IMG/VR virus record: IMGVR_UViG_3300036820_000040
Coordinates: 1 to 40,113 of that record
Strand: one strand, 5' to 3'
DNA length: 40,113 nucleotides
DNA from: a virus
The notes below the pieces were generated by a model, which was not told the origin of the DNA, made no database searches, and worked only from the letters and a program-made list of their open reading frames with translations. Below are positions 28,586 to 36,124 of this stretch, in pieces; positions within the stretch are counted from its first letter, which is position 1; every line of letters begins with the position of its first letter. A program made the position numbers and the translations under genes.

Positions 28586-29569
28586 TCAGAAGATGCCCAG
28601 CGCCGCAAACGGCTGCGGAAGCCGCTTCTTGTACTTCAGGAAAACGGCGTTGGGGGCAAACGCCGCTCCGGTCACTTCCAGGTATTTGCCGGGGACGGGG
28701 CGAGGGTTGGCCACCGGGGTGGCATAGACCCCGGGGGCGAACTGCACCTGGATGGTCGAGTCGATCGGGATCCCGGTCACGCCCAGCAGCACATTGGTCT
28801 TGAGGTTGCCGTTCTTCACGAACGGGCCGATCTCCGTCGCACTCGTCGCTGGGTTCACCGCCCACCCATTGTTGCCGACACTGACCAGGCGGTACTTGAA
28901 CGCATCCCACACCCCGTCGGGATCCTGCACGTTCCCCTTCTTCAGCTCGAACTTGAAGACCTGGTCGATGTAATTGGTGGCATCGCCGGGGGAATACTCC
29001 TGGGCGGGCATGATGCTCACGCATTTCATCTGTCCGGGGGCGAGCGTGCCGTAGCCGAAGACGCCGACGGTGTCGGAGTTGTAGGTGTCGGCATACTGCA
29101 CGGACCGCGCGGCGTTGAAGGTCGCGGGGAGGATCTGCGTGGTCACGTCCAGGTGGATCACCAGGTCATCCCGATTGAACAGCCGGCTGAAGGTGTCGCC
29201 GGCGGTGTTCACGATCGGGTTCCCCTCGATGTCCACGTCCGTCTCGATCGATTCGCCTCCCACGCCCCAGCGGATCTTCAGCGGCGCCGGGGGCGTCGGG
29301 TCGGTGAAGTTGGCCAGCTCGTAATTGACGGTCACCCGGATGACGCTGAAGCCAGGAGATTGATCGGCGACCGGCCCTTCGGAGGTGACGCGCAGCCACG
29401 GATTCCAGGGATGGCCGGCATTGATCGCGCATCCGAAAAGGTCGGCCACGAGCTGCTGCGCGGTGTACAGGTTCGCGAACGCCAGGGACGACGGGACGTC
29501 AAACGAGCGCGTGGCCGTCTTGGAGTTGTACTTCCGATCGCTCCAGCGTTCGGTGATGACGTCAGGCAT
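28586..29569 (-). CDS. Putative structural/tail protein
   Basis: 327 aa, no family recognised. N-terminal MPDVITERWSDRKYNSKTAT is tail-component-like and most of the body is beta-rich (PLKIRWGVGGESIETDVDIEG; VIHLDVTTQILPATF; TNYIDQVFKFELKKG). It starts 8 bp inside the GT-like frame and precedes the tape measure. A second tail-tube-related or tail-tip protein is possible. Confidence 0.65.
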   Translation of the reverse strand: MPDVITERWSDRKYNSKTATRSFDVPSSLAFANLYTAQQLVADLFGCAINAGHPWNPWLRVTSEGPVADQSPGFSVIRVTVNYELANFTDPTPPAPLKIRWGVGGESIETDVDIEGNPIVNTAGDTFSRLFNRDDLVIHLDVTTQILPATFNAARSVQYADTYNSDTVGVFGYGTLAPGQMKCVSIMPAQEYSPGDATNYIDQVFKFELKKGNVQDPDGVWDAFKYRLVSVGNNGWAVNPATSATEIGPFVKNGNLKTNVLLGVTGIPIDSTIQVQFAPGVYATPVANPRPVPGKYLEVTGAAFAPNAVFLKYKKRLPQPFAALGIF

Positions 29570-29972
29570 GGGTTTTGGGTTGAGCGAGCTTGGCCATCCA
29601 CTCCCCTTCCTCGGCGCGCACGAAGCGCAGGCATTGAGCGAAGCAGGCGGATTGATCGAGCAGGCCGCCGCCGACCGGGGGAAGGTTTTGCGCCTGCAGG
29701 TCGCAGGCTTCGAGGATGGCGTGAACGTCGGGCGTGACGAGCTGGCGCGGGCAGGTGGTGATCGGGGCCTGCCCTGAGCCGCCGCAGAGCGGGCAGCCGG
29801 CTACTGCTCCGCAGACGCATCGGAAGAGCAGGGGCTCGGTGGGGCTGGGTTGGTCTTCGCACTTTCCGCCTCGGCAGTCCTGGCAGATGCCGCCGAATCG
29901 CGCAGCGATGCCGAGGCGGAGAGAAAAAGCTCCGCGGCCGCGGCGCGGGTCTCGGTGATCTGCAGCCAGCAC
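29562..29972 (-). CDS. GT-like downstream frame (zinc-finger extension of tail assembly chaperone)
   Basis: Open frame in the -1 phase relative to the upstream 29801-30397 gene, overlapping it by 172 bp. The convincing coding part starts near ICQDCRGGKCE and continues RCVCGAVAGCPLCGGSG, a multi-Cys zinc-binding region, to WMAKLAQPKTHA. There is no good ribosome site in the overlap (only a weak GTG at 29972), so it is probably made by ribosomal frameshift as in lambda G/GT. I found no canonical XXXYYYZ site; a T5 run at 29924-29928 is the nearest candidate. Confidence 0.6.
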   Translation of the reverse strand: MLAADHRDPRRGRGAFSLRLGIAARFGGICQDCRGGKCEDQPSPTEPLLFRCVCGAVAGCPLCGGSGQAPITTCPRQLVTPDVHAILEACDLQAQNLPPVGGGLLDQSACFAQCLRFVRAEEGEWMAKLAQPKTHA

Positions 29973-30397
29973 AATTCCGCCATCTCGGCAAAGGAAAGCG
30001 TTGCCGCCATGTTCTCACGCGAGAAATGCAATTCCTGTTCAGTCTTCCCGCGCTCCGGGTCCCGGCAATCCGGCGGCGGCGAGGTCTGCATGCAACCCGA
30101 GTTTGCCTCGTCCTCCGGATCGTGGTCCCTGCATCCTTCGCACCGGTTTTTCTTGGGCACGAAGATGTTGCGCCAGCCGATGACGCCGACCATGATCGCA
30201 TCCAGAAGCTTGGCGGCGTACGCGTCGTCGTCGCCGGCGACGTCCGCTACGGCCTGGTCGTAGATGCGCCGCACCTGCTGGTTCTCGCGCACGCTGAGGA
30301 ATTTGCACTCAAACGCCGGCCTGCTGGCTTCGGGCTTGGCGCGGTCGGTGATGAGGCTCGTCCAAACGGTGGCCTCCGGATCGATCGAAAGTGGCAT
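29801..30397 (-). CDS. Tail assembly chaperone (G-like)
   Basis: 198 aa. AGGA lies 9 nt before ATG 30397; an earlier start at 30433 is possible. After MPLSIDPEATVWTSLITDRAKPE the middle holds HHDPEDEANSGC-type Cys/charged loops (RCEGCRDHDPEDE), then helices (MAATLSFAEMAELCWLQITETRAAAAELFLSASASL). It lies between the major tail protein and, further down, the tape measure: the chaperone position, with an overlapping -1 frame at its 3' end. Confidence 0.65.
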   Translation of the reverse strand: MPLSIDPEATVWTSLITDRAKPEASRPAFECKFLSVRENQQVRRIYDQAVADVAGDDDAYAAKLLDAIMVGVIGWRNIFVPKKNRCEGCRDHDPEDEANSGCMQTSPPPDCRDPERGKTEQELHFSRENMAATLSFAEMAELCWLQITETRAAAAELFLSASASLRDSAASARTAEAESAKTNPAPPSPCSSDASAEQ

Positions 30398-30432
30398 GGG
30401 CGTGTTTCCTGATTTGCGAATGACGAACGACA

Positions 30433-30458
30433 ACCCTGTGGAAATAATTCCACAGGGT
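30433..30458. promoter_or_regulatory. Perfect hairpin after the major tail gene
   Basis: ACCCTGTGGAA-ATAA-TTCCACAGGGT, 11-bp stem and 4-nt loop, in the 69-bp gap between the major tail gene and the G-like start. No U-tract, so an attenuator or 3'-end stabiliser is more likely than a full terminator. Confidence 0.6.
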
Positions 30459-30466
30459 CACGGGGT

Positions 30467-31384
30467 TCAGCTCGCGGTGATCGTGAGCTCGCCGTCGGGG
30501 GTGGGGCTGGTGGCCTGAAACTCCAGCTCGTCGGTGAGGATGCCAGCCCGATCCCCGTCCTGCGGCGGGTTCAGGAGCTGCAGGGCGGCGGCGGCGATGG
30601 TGATGATGTTGTTGGCCACGGTCCCGATCTGGCAGGAGAAGGCGATGCCCGTCTCGGCCAAATGGGCGGCATACCAGTCCTGGGTGCCGAGCGGCAACGC
30701 TTCGGGATCCACCTTAAAGACCGGGTTGCGGTCGGTGATGATGAAGGAATGGTAGCCCGTCACGTCGGAGACATCCTGGCGCGGGCTGACCACGTTCCCC
30801 ATGTCGAACTCGAGCTTGGACTGCTTGTAGGCGACGGTGGCATAGGTGATGACCGCCCCCGCGAAGCGAGGCGGCTGAACGGTGGGGAACGTGGGGGCGA
30901 TCATTGCCACCGACGATGGGGCGACCCACTTCCCGGTGAACTCCCATTCGATCATCGCCGGCTTGCCGTATTCGCCGGTGATTTTGAAGTTGCCCTGGGC
31001 CCCGCAGATGCTCTTGAACCGTCCCGCCTGGTAGAAGCCGAGGGTGATGGTGGTGGCGTTTCCCGTCACGGGCCCCCAGACGCCGGTATTCACCGCAAAA
31101 CCGCAGCCGGCCAGCAACACCGAGAGCCACTGCGGCGCGCTGGCCGCGTTGTAGATCTCAGTCTTGAAGGTCATCTTGCCGCTGCGGGCGCCGGGGATCG
31201 GATTGAGCTTGGTCAGGCTCCCCTGCCCCTGCCGCTGCGTGGCGGGGATGGCCGGAGTCATCTTCGGGTCGAAGATATTGAACACGCCCTGGGAGGCGCC
31301 GACGGTGGCGGCGGTCCCGGTGGTGGTCTCGACGGCCGCGGCGGCGACCCTCACCCGTGTGAGCAATGGAGTATCGGTGGCCAT
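30467..31384 (-). CDS. Major tail (tube) protein
   Basis: 305 aa, beta-rich with FKTEIYNAASAPQWLSVLLAGCGF, a pattern of lambda-type and similar tube proteins (GKMTFKTEI...). A C-terminal segment (GILTDELEFQATSPTPDGELTITAS) is Ig-like. GAGG precedes the ATG. The gene follows the gpU-like terminator protein and is followed by a strong hairpin, in keeping with high expression. Confidence 0.78.
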   Translation of the reverse strand: MATDTPLLTRVRVAAAAVETTTGTAATVGASQGVFNIFDPKMTPAIPATQRQGQGSLTKLNPIPGARSGKMTFKTEIYNAASAPQWLSVLLAGCGFAVNTGVWGPVTGNATTITLGFYQAGRFKSICGAQGNFKITGEYGKPAMIEWEFTGKWVAPSSVAMIAPTFPTVQPPRFAGAVITYATVAYKQSKLEFDMGNVVSPRQDVSDVTGYHSFIITDRNPVFKVDPEALPLGTQDWYAAHLAETGIAFSCQIGTVANNIITIAAAALQLLNPPQDGDRAGILTDELEFQATSPTPDGELTITAS

Positions 31385-31390
31385 GGGTTA

Positions 31391-31915
31391 TTACCTCGCT
31401 TGATACGGGTCGTTAAGGTTAAAGCGGTACTCCACGCGCCACTCGAAGACCATGCCGTCCATCGCACCGTAGGCGGCGGCGTTGTCGATCCAGGAGTGCC
31501 GCCCCGGCTTGGTGTCGACGGCGAGGCCGTTGCGCTGGTAATCGCCCATCAGAGCTTTGTGGATGTCGGCGGCGGCAATCTGCAGCCGGCGGCGGATGGG
31601 ATAGGTGCTGGCCTCGGACTCGAACGCCAGGATCACGATCGCGTAGGGTTGGATGTATGCCGCCGCCAGCTCCGGCGCGGCCTGCTCGTCAGTCTCGTCA
31701 TCAAGCTCGCAGACGATGCAGACCAGGTCATCGGGGGGATTGCCCCCTTTCCACACCCGCCCCACCTGGAGGTTCTGCTGGTAACCGTTGCCGATGGTCA
31801 CCTCGGCCAGCGCATCCAGGATCGACTGGGTGACCAGCTCAACGATCGGCAGCGCCACCGTCGGCTCGAAGCCGGGGTTGACCAGCTCGGCGGGAATGTT
31901 GGGGGCGCTGCTCAT
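31391..31915 (-). CDS. Tail terminator/completion protein (gpU-like)
   Basis: 174 aa; ATG 31915 shares ATGA with the gpZ-like stop. After LVNPGFEPTVALPIVELVTQSILDAL comes a beta-alpha body (AAYIQPYAIVILAFESEASTYPIRRRLQIAAADIHKALMGDY). Position between gpZ-like and major tail genes matches lambda U. Sequence similarity itself is not decisive. Confidence 0.65.
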   Translation of the reverse strand: MSSAPNIPAELVNPGFEPTVALPIVELVTQSILDALAEVTIGNGYQQNLQVGRVWKGGNPPDDLVCIVCELDDETDEQAAPELAAAYIQPYAIVILAFESEASTYPIRRRLQIAAADIHKALMGDYQRNGLAVDTKPGRHSWIDNAAAYGAMDGMVFEWRVEYRFNLNDPYQAR

Positions 31916-32541
31916 GTCTCGGCCTCTTGCTCCGCTTGTCTGGCGAGAAACCGGTTGATCTGCGAATCGAGGTTCTTCTTGAGCAACTCGCCGGCGGCGG
32001 CGGTCTCCTGGGCGATGAAACCCGGAGCCATCGTTGCCGCTTCGGACAGGGACGGCCCCCATTGTTGCTGGATCCCGAGGGCCGGACCTGTCCGAACCCA
32101 TTTGCCGGTCTTCTTGCTCTGTACCGTCCGATGCTCCGCGCCGGGATCGCGGAGGAACACTCCGACGTGCCCGCTGGGCATGGTGGCGATGAACGAGTGC
32201 GCGATCACATGCAATCCGCCCGGCGCGAAGCCGACGGCGACACCGCCGGTGGTCTTGGCGACGGTGAAGTTCTTCATGATCCCGAACCGCGCCTTGCCGA
32301 TTTTCACGATGGCGGTCTGGCTGTTGCCGGTGGCGCTGGCCCGCTGGATGAAGATGCGGCGGCGGATCTGCGCCTGCTTGAGCGCCACCACGCCCGCCAA
32401 TCGCCGAACCACGCGCGTCCGGACCTGCTCGGCGGTTCGGTTGGCTCCCGAGGCGATCGCCTTGGGGACGTTCTTCGGATCGAGCCGTGCCGTCAGATCG
32501 GCGAGCTGGGCGGGATCGATTTGCAGGTAAATCTCAGCCAT
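31912..32541 (-). CDS. Minor tail/head-tail joining protein (gpZ-like)
   Basis: 209 aa from ATG 32541 (MAEIYLQIDPAQLAD). ANRTAEQVRTRVVRRLAGVVALKQAQIRRRI is the basic helical signature of lambda gpZ-type proteins, followed by beta-rich central part. The C-terminus is an amphipathic helix (GELLKKNLDSQINRFLARQAEQEAET). Needed at tail completion before head joining in lambda. Confidence 0.75.
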   Translation of the reverse strand: MAEIYLQIDPAQLADLTARLDPKNVPKAIASGANRTAEQVRTRVVRRLAGVVALKQAQIRRRIFIQRASATGNSQTAIVKIGKARFGIMKNFTVAKTTGGVAVGFAPGGLHVIAHSFIATMPSGHVGVFLRDPGAEHRTVQSKKTGKWVRTGPALGIQQQWGPSLSEAATMAPGFIAQETAAAGELLKKNLDSQINRFLARQAEQEAET

Positions 32542-32551
32542 CGCCTGGCCG

Positions 32552-32989
32552 CTAGATCTTGAAGATGACGTTCCAGGTTGTGCCGTCCGACATGACGGCG
32601 TAGAGGCCATACTGCGAGGAAATGGCTTTCGTGCTCGCGCCGTCGATCACATCCGCCCCCGCCGGCGTCAGGGTCACCGCGTTGCCGCTGCTGTCGGTTT
32701 TCTTGACGATCAGGATCTGCCCCGTCGAAGCCGAGGCGACCGGCAGGTTCAGCGTGATGGCGCCGCCGGTCGCATTGCAGAGGATCAGGAAATCCGTCGC
32801 CAGCGCGGTGTAGGTTGCCGTCTGCACGTTCACGCCGGCCACAAAGGCGGCAGTGATCGTCTGCTGGACCGCCTTTTGAATTTGCGAGTTGAGCTGCCCG
32901 TTGTTGTCGCGCTGCGCGACCGTGTTTTTGGTGGCGACCGTGTCGGCGTTGACCACGCCAGCGCCGTAGACCAGAAGAGGGACAGACAT
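32552..32989 (-). CDS. Small beta-rich virion protein
   Basis: 145 aa; AAGGAG lies 5 nt before the ATG. GAITLNLPVASASTGQILIVKKTDSSGNAVTLTPAGADVIDG is the typical beta-helix/fibre-tip segment found in many phage appendage proteins (quoted in part: residues about 75-115). N-terminal NNGQLNSQIQKAVQQTI may form a coiled coil. Placed between the attachment and gpZ-like genes, it may be a head fibre or decoration. Confidence 0.7.
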   Translation of the reverse strand: MSVPLLVYGAGVVNADTVATKNTVAQRDNNGQLNSQIQKAVQQTITAAFVAGVNVQTATYTALATDFLILCNATGGAITLNLPVASASTGQILIVKKTDSSGNAVTLTPAGADVIDGASTKAISSQYGLYAVMSDGTTWNVIFKI

Positions 32990-32998
32990 GATCGCTCC

Positions 32999-33340
32999 TT
33001 ACAGTTCGACGCACCACCCGCCGGCGTCCTGGCGGAGAATCTTCTTGACGCGCCGCACCACGGCCGGACCGCCCTGGCGTTCAGGAAGCGCGATGGTGTC
33101 GCTCCCCTGGTCGATGGCGGTGATTCCGCCCGCGCCGTTGGGAATGAATACCTGCATTGCCTTGCTCACCACTCCGGGGCCCGCAAGGCCAGGAATCGCC
33201 TGTGTGTCATCGCGGGAGACCTGCACGTTGATGGGCCACGCCCCGCCGGAGTTGGTATACGTGACCGCTTCCCCGAACTCATCCGGATCGCAAAAGATGT
33301 TCGCGGCGTCGCAGGCGAGTTGGTCGTCAAGGATTCCCAT
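32999..33340 (-). CDS. Head-tail attachment protein (gpFII-like)
   Basis: 113 aa. Short beta-rich protein with GEAVTYTNSGGAWPINVQVSRD and VVRRVKKILRQDAGGWCVEL, matching the size and style of lambda FII. It lies downstream of the capsid region and before gpZ-like, at the expected place. No Shine-Dalgarno is obvious, so translation may depend on the gene 3 bp upstream. Confidence 0.68.
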   Translation of the reverse strand: MGILDDQLACDAANIFCDPDEFGEAVTYTNSGGAWPINVQVSRDDTQAIPGLAGPGVVSKAMQVFIPNGAGGITAIDQGSDTIALPERQGGPAVVRRVKKILRQDAGGWCVEL

Positions 33341-33343
33341 AAA

Positions 33344-33826
33344 TCAGGGGGCGAAGCTCACCTCGATGGCCAGGTGCTCGGCGACGCGATTCCAGATCCG
33401 GCCCTCGCGACGCCAGCGGTGATCGTGCCGGGTGTCGGGGGCGGAGTCGACGCCGTCCCAATCGGGGGCATTCGTGCGATCGCAGCCGAACACCTGGAGT
33501 CGCTTCACGCCCAGGGCGGAACAGAGCACCAGGGCGGCGGTGACGCTGAACGCCTGCCAGTCCCACGCCGCCGGGCAGAACTCGACCAGGTTCTCCCATC
33601 GCATGCCGTGCGTGCCGAATCTGTCGGCCAGCACTGCGCGCGTACAGACGCGCGGGATCGGGGTGGGCCGGTAGCGATCCCACACATGCGCATCGCCAAA
33701 GACCCACCAATCGCACGGATGAGCCAGCACGGCGCGGTTCACGCCGATCAGAAACTCGAACTCGGGCCGGCGCCGGAACGTCGCCAGGCTGGGCCCAGGG
33801 CAGAGTAATGCGGCGTCGGCGTTCAA
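33344..33826 (-). CDS. DUF115/sialyltransferase-like Rossmann-type protein
   Basis: 160 aa from a TTG overlapping the previous stop (TTGA). Begins ALLCPGPSLATFRR (glycine/proline loop) and continues FEFLIGVNRAVLAHPCDWWVFGDAH, a pattern of DUF115/MptE-like nucleotide-sugar-binding proteins, then LGVKRLQVFGCDR. Coupled to the upstream glycosyltransferase-like gene, so the pair probably makes or transfers a sugar on virion proteins or the cell surface. Confidence 0.65.
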   Translation of the reverse strand: MNADAALLCPGPSLATFRRRPEFEFLIGVNRAVLAHPCDWWVFGDAHVWDRYRPTPIPRVCTRAVLADRFGTHGMRWENLVEFCPAAWDWQAFSVTAALVLCSALGVKRLQVFGCDRTNAPDWDGVDSAPDTRHDHRWRREGRIWNRVAEHLAIEVSFAP

Positions 33827-34407
33827 TGCTTGAGCCTCCGACTGGCCTGCAGATGACGGATGACCGGTGAGAGCGGGCCGTAACGCTTGCCCGACAGGTC
33901 GTCGCCGGCGGCAAAGTCCGGCGCCTGGACGAAGGCATATTCGGGCGGCAACCTGAACAACGAGAGCGCGGAGGGAAACGCTTCCACCACGTCCTGCAAG
34001 TTCCGCTGGTCGCCGTATTTCCCCTTCGGATTCTCCCGGTTGCGCCGGATCCAAGTTTCCAGCAACGCCCGCGCGGCTGGGGTCGGCCCGAAGTAGAGCG
34101 TGCCGCTGAGCAGCTCGTTGCCGAGCCAGTGCGCCGCAAAGTCGCCCATCAGGGGAGAGGAGAAGAGGGCCGGCTCCTGCAGCACGCGGGCATCAGCGTC
34201 GAGCCAAACCATCGGCCGGCCGGGGTAGAGCTCCATCGCATCGCGGATGAAGATCGGCTTGTGCTGGCAGGCGGCTGCCCAGCTCGGGAACGGGTTCAAG
34301 CGAACCACTTCATGAGGCAGTCCGCGCGACTTGAGCGTCTCGACCAACCCGGCGGCTTCGTGCCGGTAGTCGAACGTATAGAAGCTGACGTAAAGCGGAG
34401 GGAGCAT
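33823..34407 (-). CDS. GT-A-type glycosyltransferase-like protein
   Basis: 194 aa. MVWLDADARVLQEP contains a DxD motif in the correct hydrophobic-strand context for nucleotide-sugar glycosyltransferases of the Nucleotid_trans type; KPIFIRDAMELYPGR precedes it and YGDQRNLQDVVEAF follows, as in the family. No membrane segment. It sits inside the head-gene cluster just after the capsid gene, with a hairpin 7 nt before its ATG. Candidate target: capsid or fibre glycosylation. Confidence 0.78.
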   Translation of the reverse strand: MLPPLYVSFYTFDYRHEAAGLVETLKSRGLPHEVVRLNPFPSWAAACQHKPIFIRDAMELYPGRPMVWLDADARVLQEPALFSSPLMGDFAAHWLGNELLSGTLYFGPTPAARALLETWIRRNRENPKGKYGDQRNLQDVVEAFPSALSLFRLPPEYAFVQAPDFAAGDDLSGKRYGPLSPVIRHLQASRRLKH

Positions 34408-34414
34408 GAGCGAA

Positions 34415-34444
34415 GCGCATCTGGCGGGAAACCGCCAGATGCGC
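34415..34444. promoter_or_regulatory. Perfect 13-bp hairpin between capsid and glycosyltransferase genes
   Basis: GCGCATCTGGCGG-GAAA-CCGCCAGATGCGC, 25 bp after the capsid stop and 7 nt before the glycosyltransferase ATG on the minus strand, where a Shine-Dalgarno would be expected; none is visible. It should limit downstream translation or protect the capsid message. Confidence 0.65.
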
Positions 34445-34469
34445 GCGGAGGGTCGAAGAGGCGGGGGAA

Positions 34470-35438
34470 TCAGGCGTCAGCCCCGGTCATCAGGTATCCC
34501 GCGCCGGCGTACAGGATCTGCTCGTCCGTGTCCTGCCGGCAGCGGATCACCGTGCCGCGCACCTTCTCTTCGCGGTAGCTTTCGACCGTCCCGCCGATCG
34601 AGCTGCCGTCCTCGCTCCAATGGAAGGTGCGGCCGATGCAGGGCTCCTTGAAGTCCTCGCTGTCGGTGGTGACATAGAAGCCGATCGAGCCCTGGGGCCA
34701 GATCGCGCTCAGGCTGACGGACTGCCCTTCATTGGCGGAGTTGGTTTGCCCGCCTGCCACGAGGACGCGCTTCACCCCGAAGGCCTGGGCGATCAGGTTG
34801 GTGGCCACGTCGAGCGGCAACTTCGGATCGTCCAGGCCGCTGAACTTGATCTGGCTGATCAGGTTCGCCGAGCGGCGGCAGTTCCAGAACTTCTTGACCG
34901 TCATCACGCAGGTGTCGGGATAGAGGCCGATGGCGGCGTAGATGGCCAGCGCCGCCGTCGACGCATCGGTGACCGGGTCGGAGGTGGCGATCGTGTTCCA
35001 ACTCACGGCGACGCCCGTGTTGCCGATCGTGCCCGTGCTGGTGAGCAACGGCACGACCCGGGATTCGTAGTTGCGCAGCACCGCGTCGCGAGCGCGCTTG
35101 GCGGCGACGGCTTCGGCGGAGAAGTAATTGACGTACATCTTCGCTTCGCGGTCATCCACCACGTCCTCCGCGCCGTTTTCCTTCACCGAGTAGGTTCCCG
35201 GCTTGAAGGTGTACTGGCCGCGGTTGTACCCGGCGCCGGGGGCGCGCTGGGTCTGGCGCATCATCAGAAGCTGCTCGATCGGGATGATGCCGAAGTTGCC
35301 GGCCTGCGTCGGCACATCGACGATGGTCAGCAGCTTGGTGCCAACGAAGCCCCGCCGGCTCGCGTCCAGGTCGTATTGCTCGAAACTGGAGGAGAGATCG
35401 GGGCGAAGGGTAGCTAACGCTTGACTTGGAGCGGGCAT
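34470..35438 (-). CDS. Major capsid protein
   Basis: 322 aa of the HK97-fold gpE/Mu-T-like type. Signs: RRGFVGTKLLTIVDVPTQAGNF, GIIPIEQLLMMRQTQRAPG, REAKMYVNYFSAEAVAAKRARDAV, and a C-terminal WPQGSIGFYVTTDSEDFKEPCIGRTF. Length is normal (lambda E 341). AAAGGG precedes the ATG. It follows the decoration gene and is followed by a strong hairpin, consistent with abundant product. Confidence 0.88.
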   Translation of the reverse strand: MPAPSQALATLRPDLSSSFEQYDLDASRRGFVGTKLLTIVDVPTQAGNFGIIPIEQLLMMRQTQRAPGAGYNRGQYTFKPGTYSVKENGAEDVVDDREAKMYVNYFSAEAVAAKRARDAVLRNYESRVVPLLTSTGTIGNTGVAVSWNTIATSDPVTDASTAALAIYAAIGLYPDTCVMTVKKFWNCRRSANLISQIKFSGLDDPKLPLDVATNLIAQAFGVKRVLVAGGQTNSANEGQSVSLSAIWPQGSIGFYVTTDSEDFKEPCIGRTFHWSEDGSSIGGTVESYREEKVRGTVIRCRQDTDEQILYAGAGYLMTGADA

Positions 35439-35500
35439 GGCGTGCCCTTTCTATTTTGAGGGTTAAGGACCAGGAATCGCGGGGAACGGGTTTCGAGCGA

Positions 35501-35875
35501 TCAATCCAATCCGCCGGCGGCGGGAAGGACTTCGACGACGCTGCCGGAACCGCTGGCGGCGTCCAGCGCGGTGCCCACGTGGTACGAGCCGGTGGCGTTC
35601 GTGCTCGATACCTGTCCGCTGGCGGCGGTGTAGACTTCCGCGCCGGCGGTGATTGCCGCCGCGGCGACGCAGTTGATCGTCCCGTTCGCATTCCGAAGCA
35701 GCACGTCGACCGGCACGCTGGTCCCAAAGACCGGACGCGTGATGACGCCGATTTCCTTGTCGGTGAGGCCGGCAACGACCAGCACGCCGGCGGACAGCTT
35801 CACGCGGATGTACTGAGCCGCGGTGAGCGTTCCGGAAAGGAACGCCTTGTGATTGCCTTCTGTGCGTTGACTCAT
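35501..35875 (-). CDS. Head decoration protein (gpD/DUF2190-like)
   Basis: 124 aa. MSQRTEGNHKAFLSGTLTAA then YIRVKLSAGVLVVAGLTDKE and IGVITRPVFGTSVPVDVLL: a small all-beta protein like DUF2190 capsid decorations. AGGA 7 nt before the ATG. Lies directly upstream of the capsid gene, as lambda D before E. An opposing gene starts 12 bp away. Confidence 0.78.
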   Translation of the reverse strand: MSQRTEGNHKAFLSGTLTAAQYIRVKLSAGVLVVAGLTDKEIGVITRPVFGTSVPVDVLLRNANGTINCVAAAAITAGAEVYTAASGQVSSTNATGSYHVGTALDAASGSGSVVEVLPAAGGLD

Positions 35876-35887
35876 GGGAGATTCCTT

Positions 35888-36124
35888 ATGAACGAAGAGT
35901 TTGAAAAGCTGCGGAGGAGCCATCCCGCGGTGTGCGGGTTCCTCAAGGCTGGCGGCACGCTGGAAGATTGCGTGGTGGCGCTGGCGGCTCAGAATGAGCG
36001 TTGGTTCAATCGGATCGTTTTGCTGGAGTCGATCTGCCCTCGGCGCATCAGGCTTGCGGACGGCACCGAGATGATCTGGCGCTGCCCAACCGAGCTGGTG
36101 CCGATGCTCGATGGCGGGACTTAG
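35888..36124 (+). CDS. Plus-strand small protein in the head operon (moron candidate)
   Basis: 78 aa; GGGAG 7 nt before the ATG. MNEEFEKLRRSHPAVCGFLK then LEDCVVALAAQNERWFNRIV and RRIRLADGTEMIWRCPTELV: compact alpha/beta, GC3-rich like the phage. It fills the gap between the protease 3' end (overlapping by 4 bp) and the decoration-gene start. Only 12 bp separate the divergent starts. No promoter is obvious; function unknown. Confidence 0.7.
   Translation: MNEEFEKLRRSHPAVCGFLKAGGTLEDCVVALAAQNERWFNRIVLLESICPRRIRLADGTEMIWRCPTELVPMLDGGT

Noticed and set aside
30662-32530. 622-codon plus-strand frame across the tail genes
   Set aside because: Runs antisense through three well-placed tail genes; no recognisable protein.
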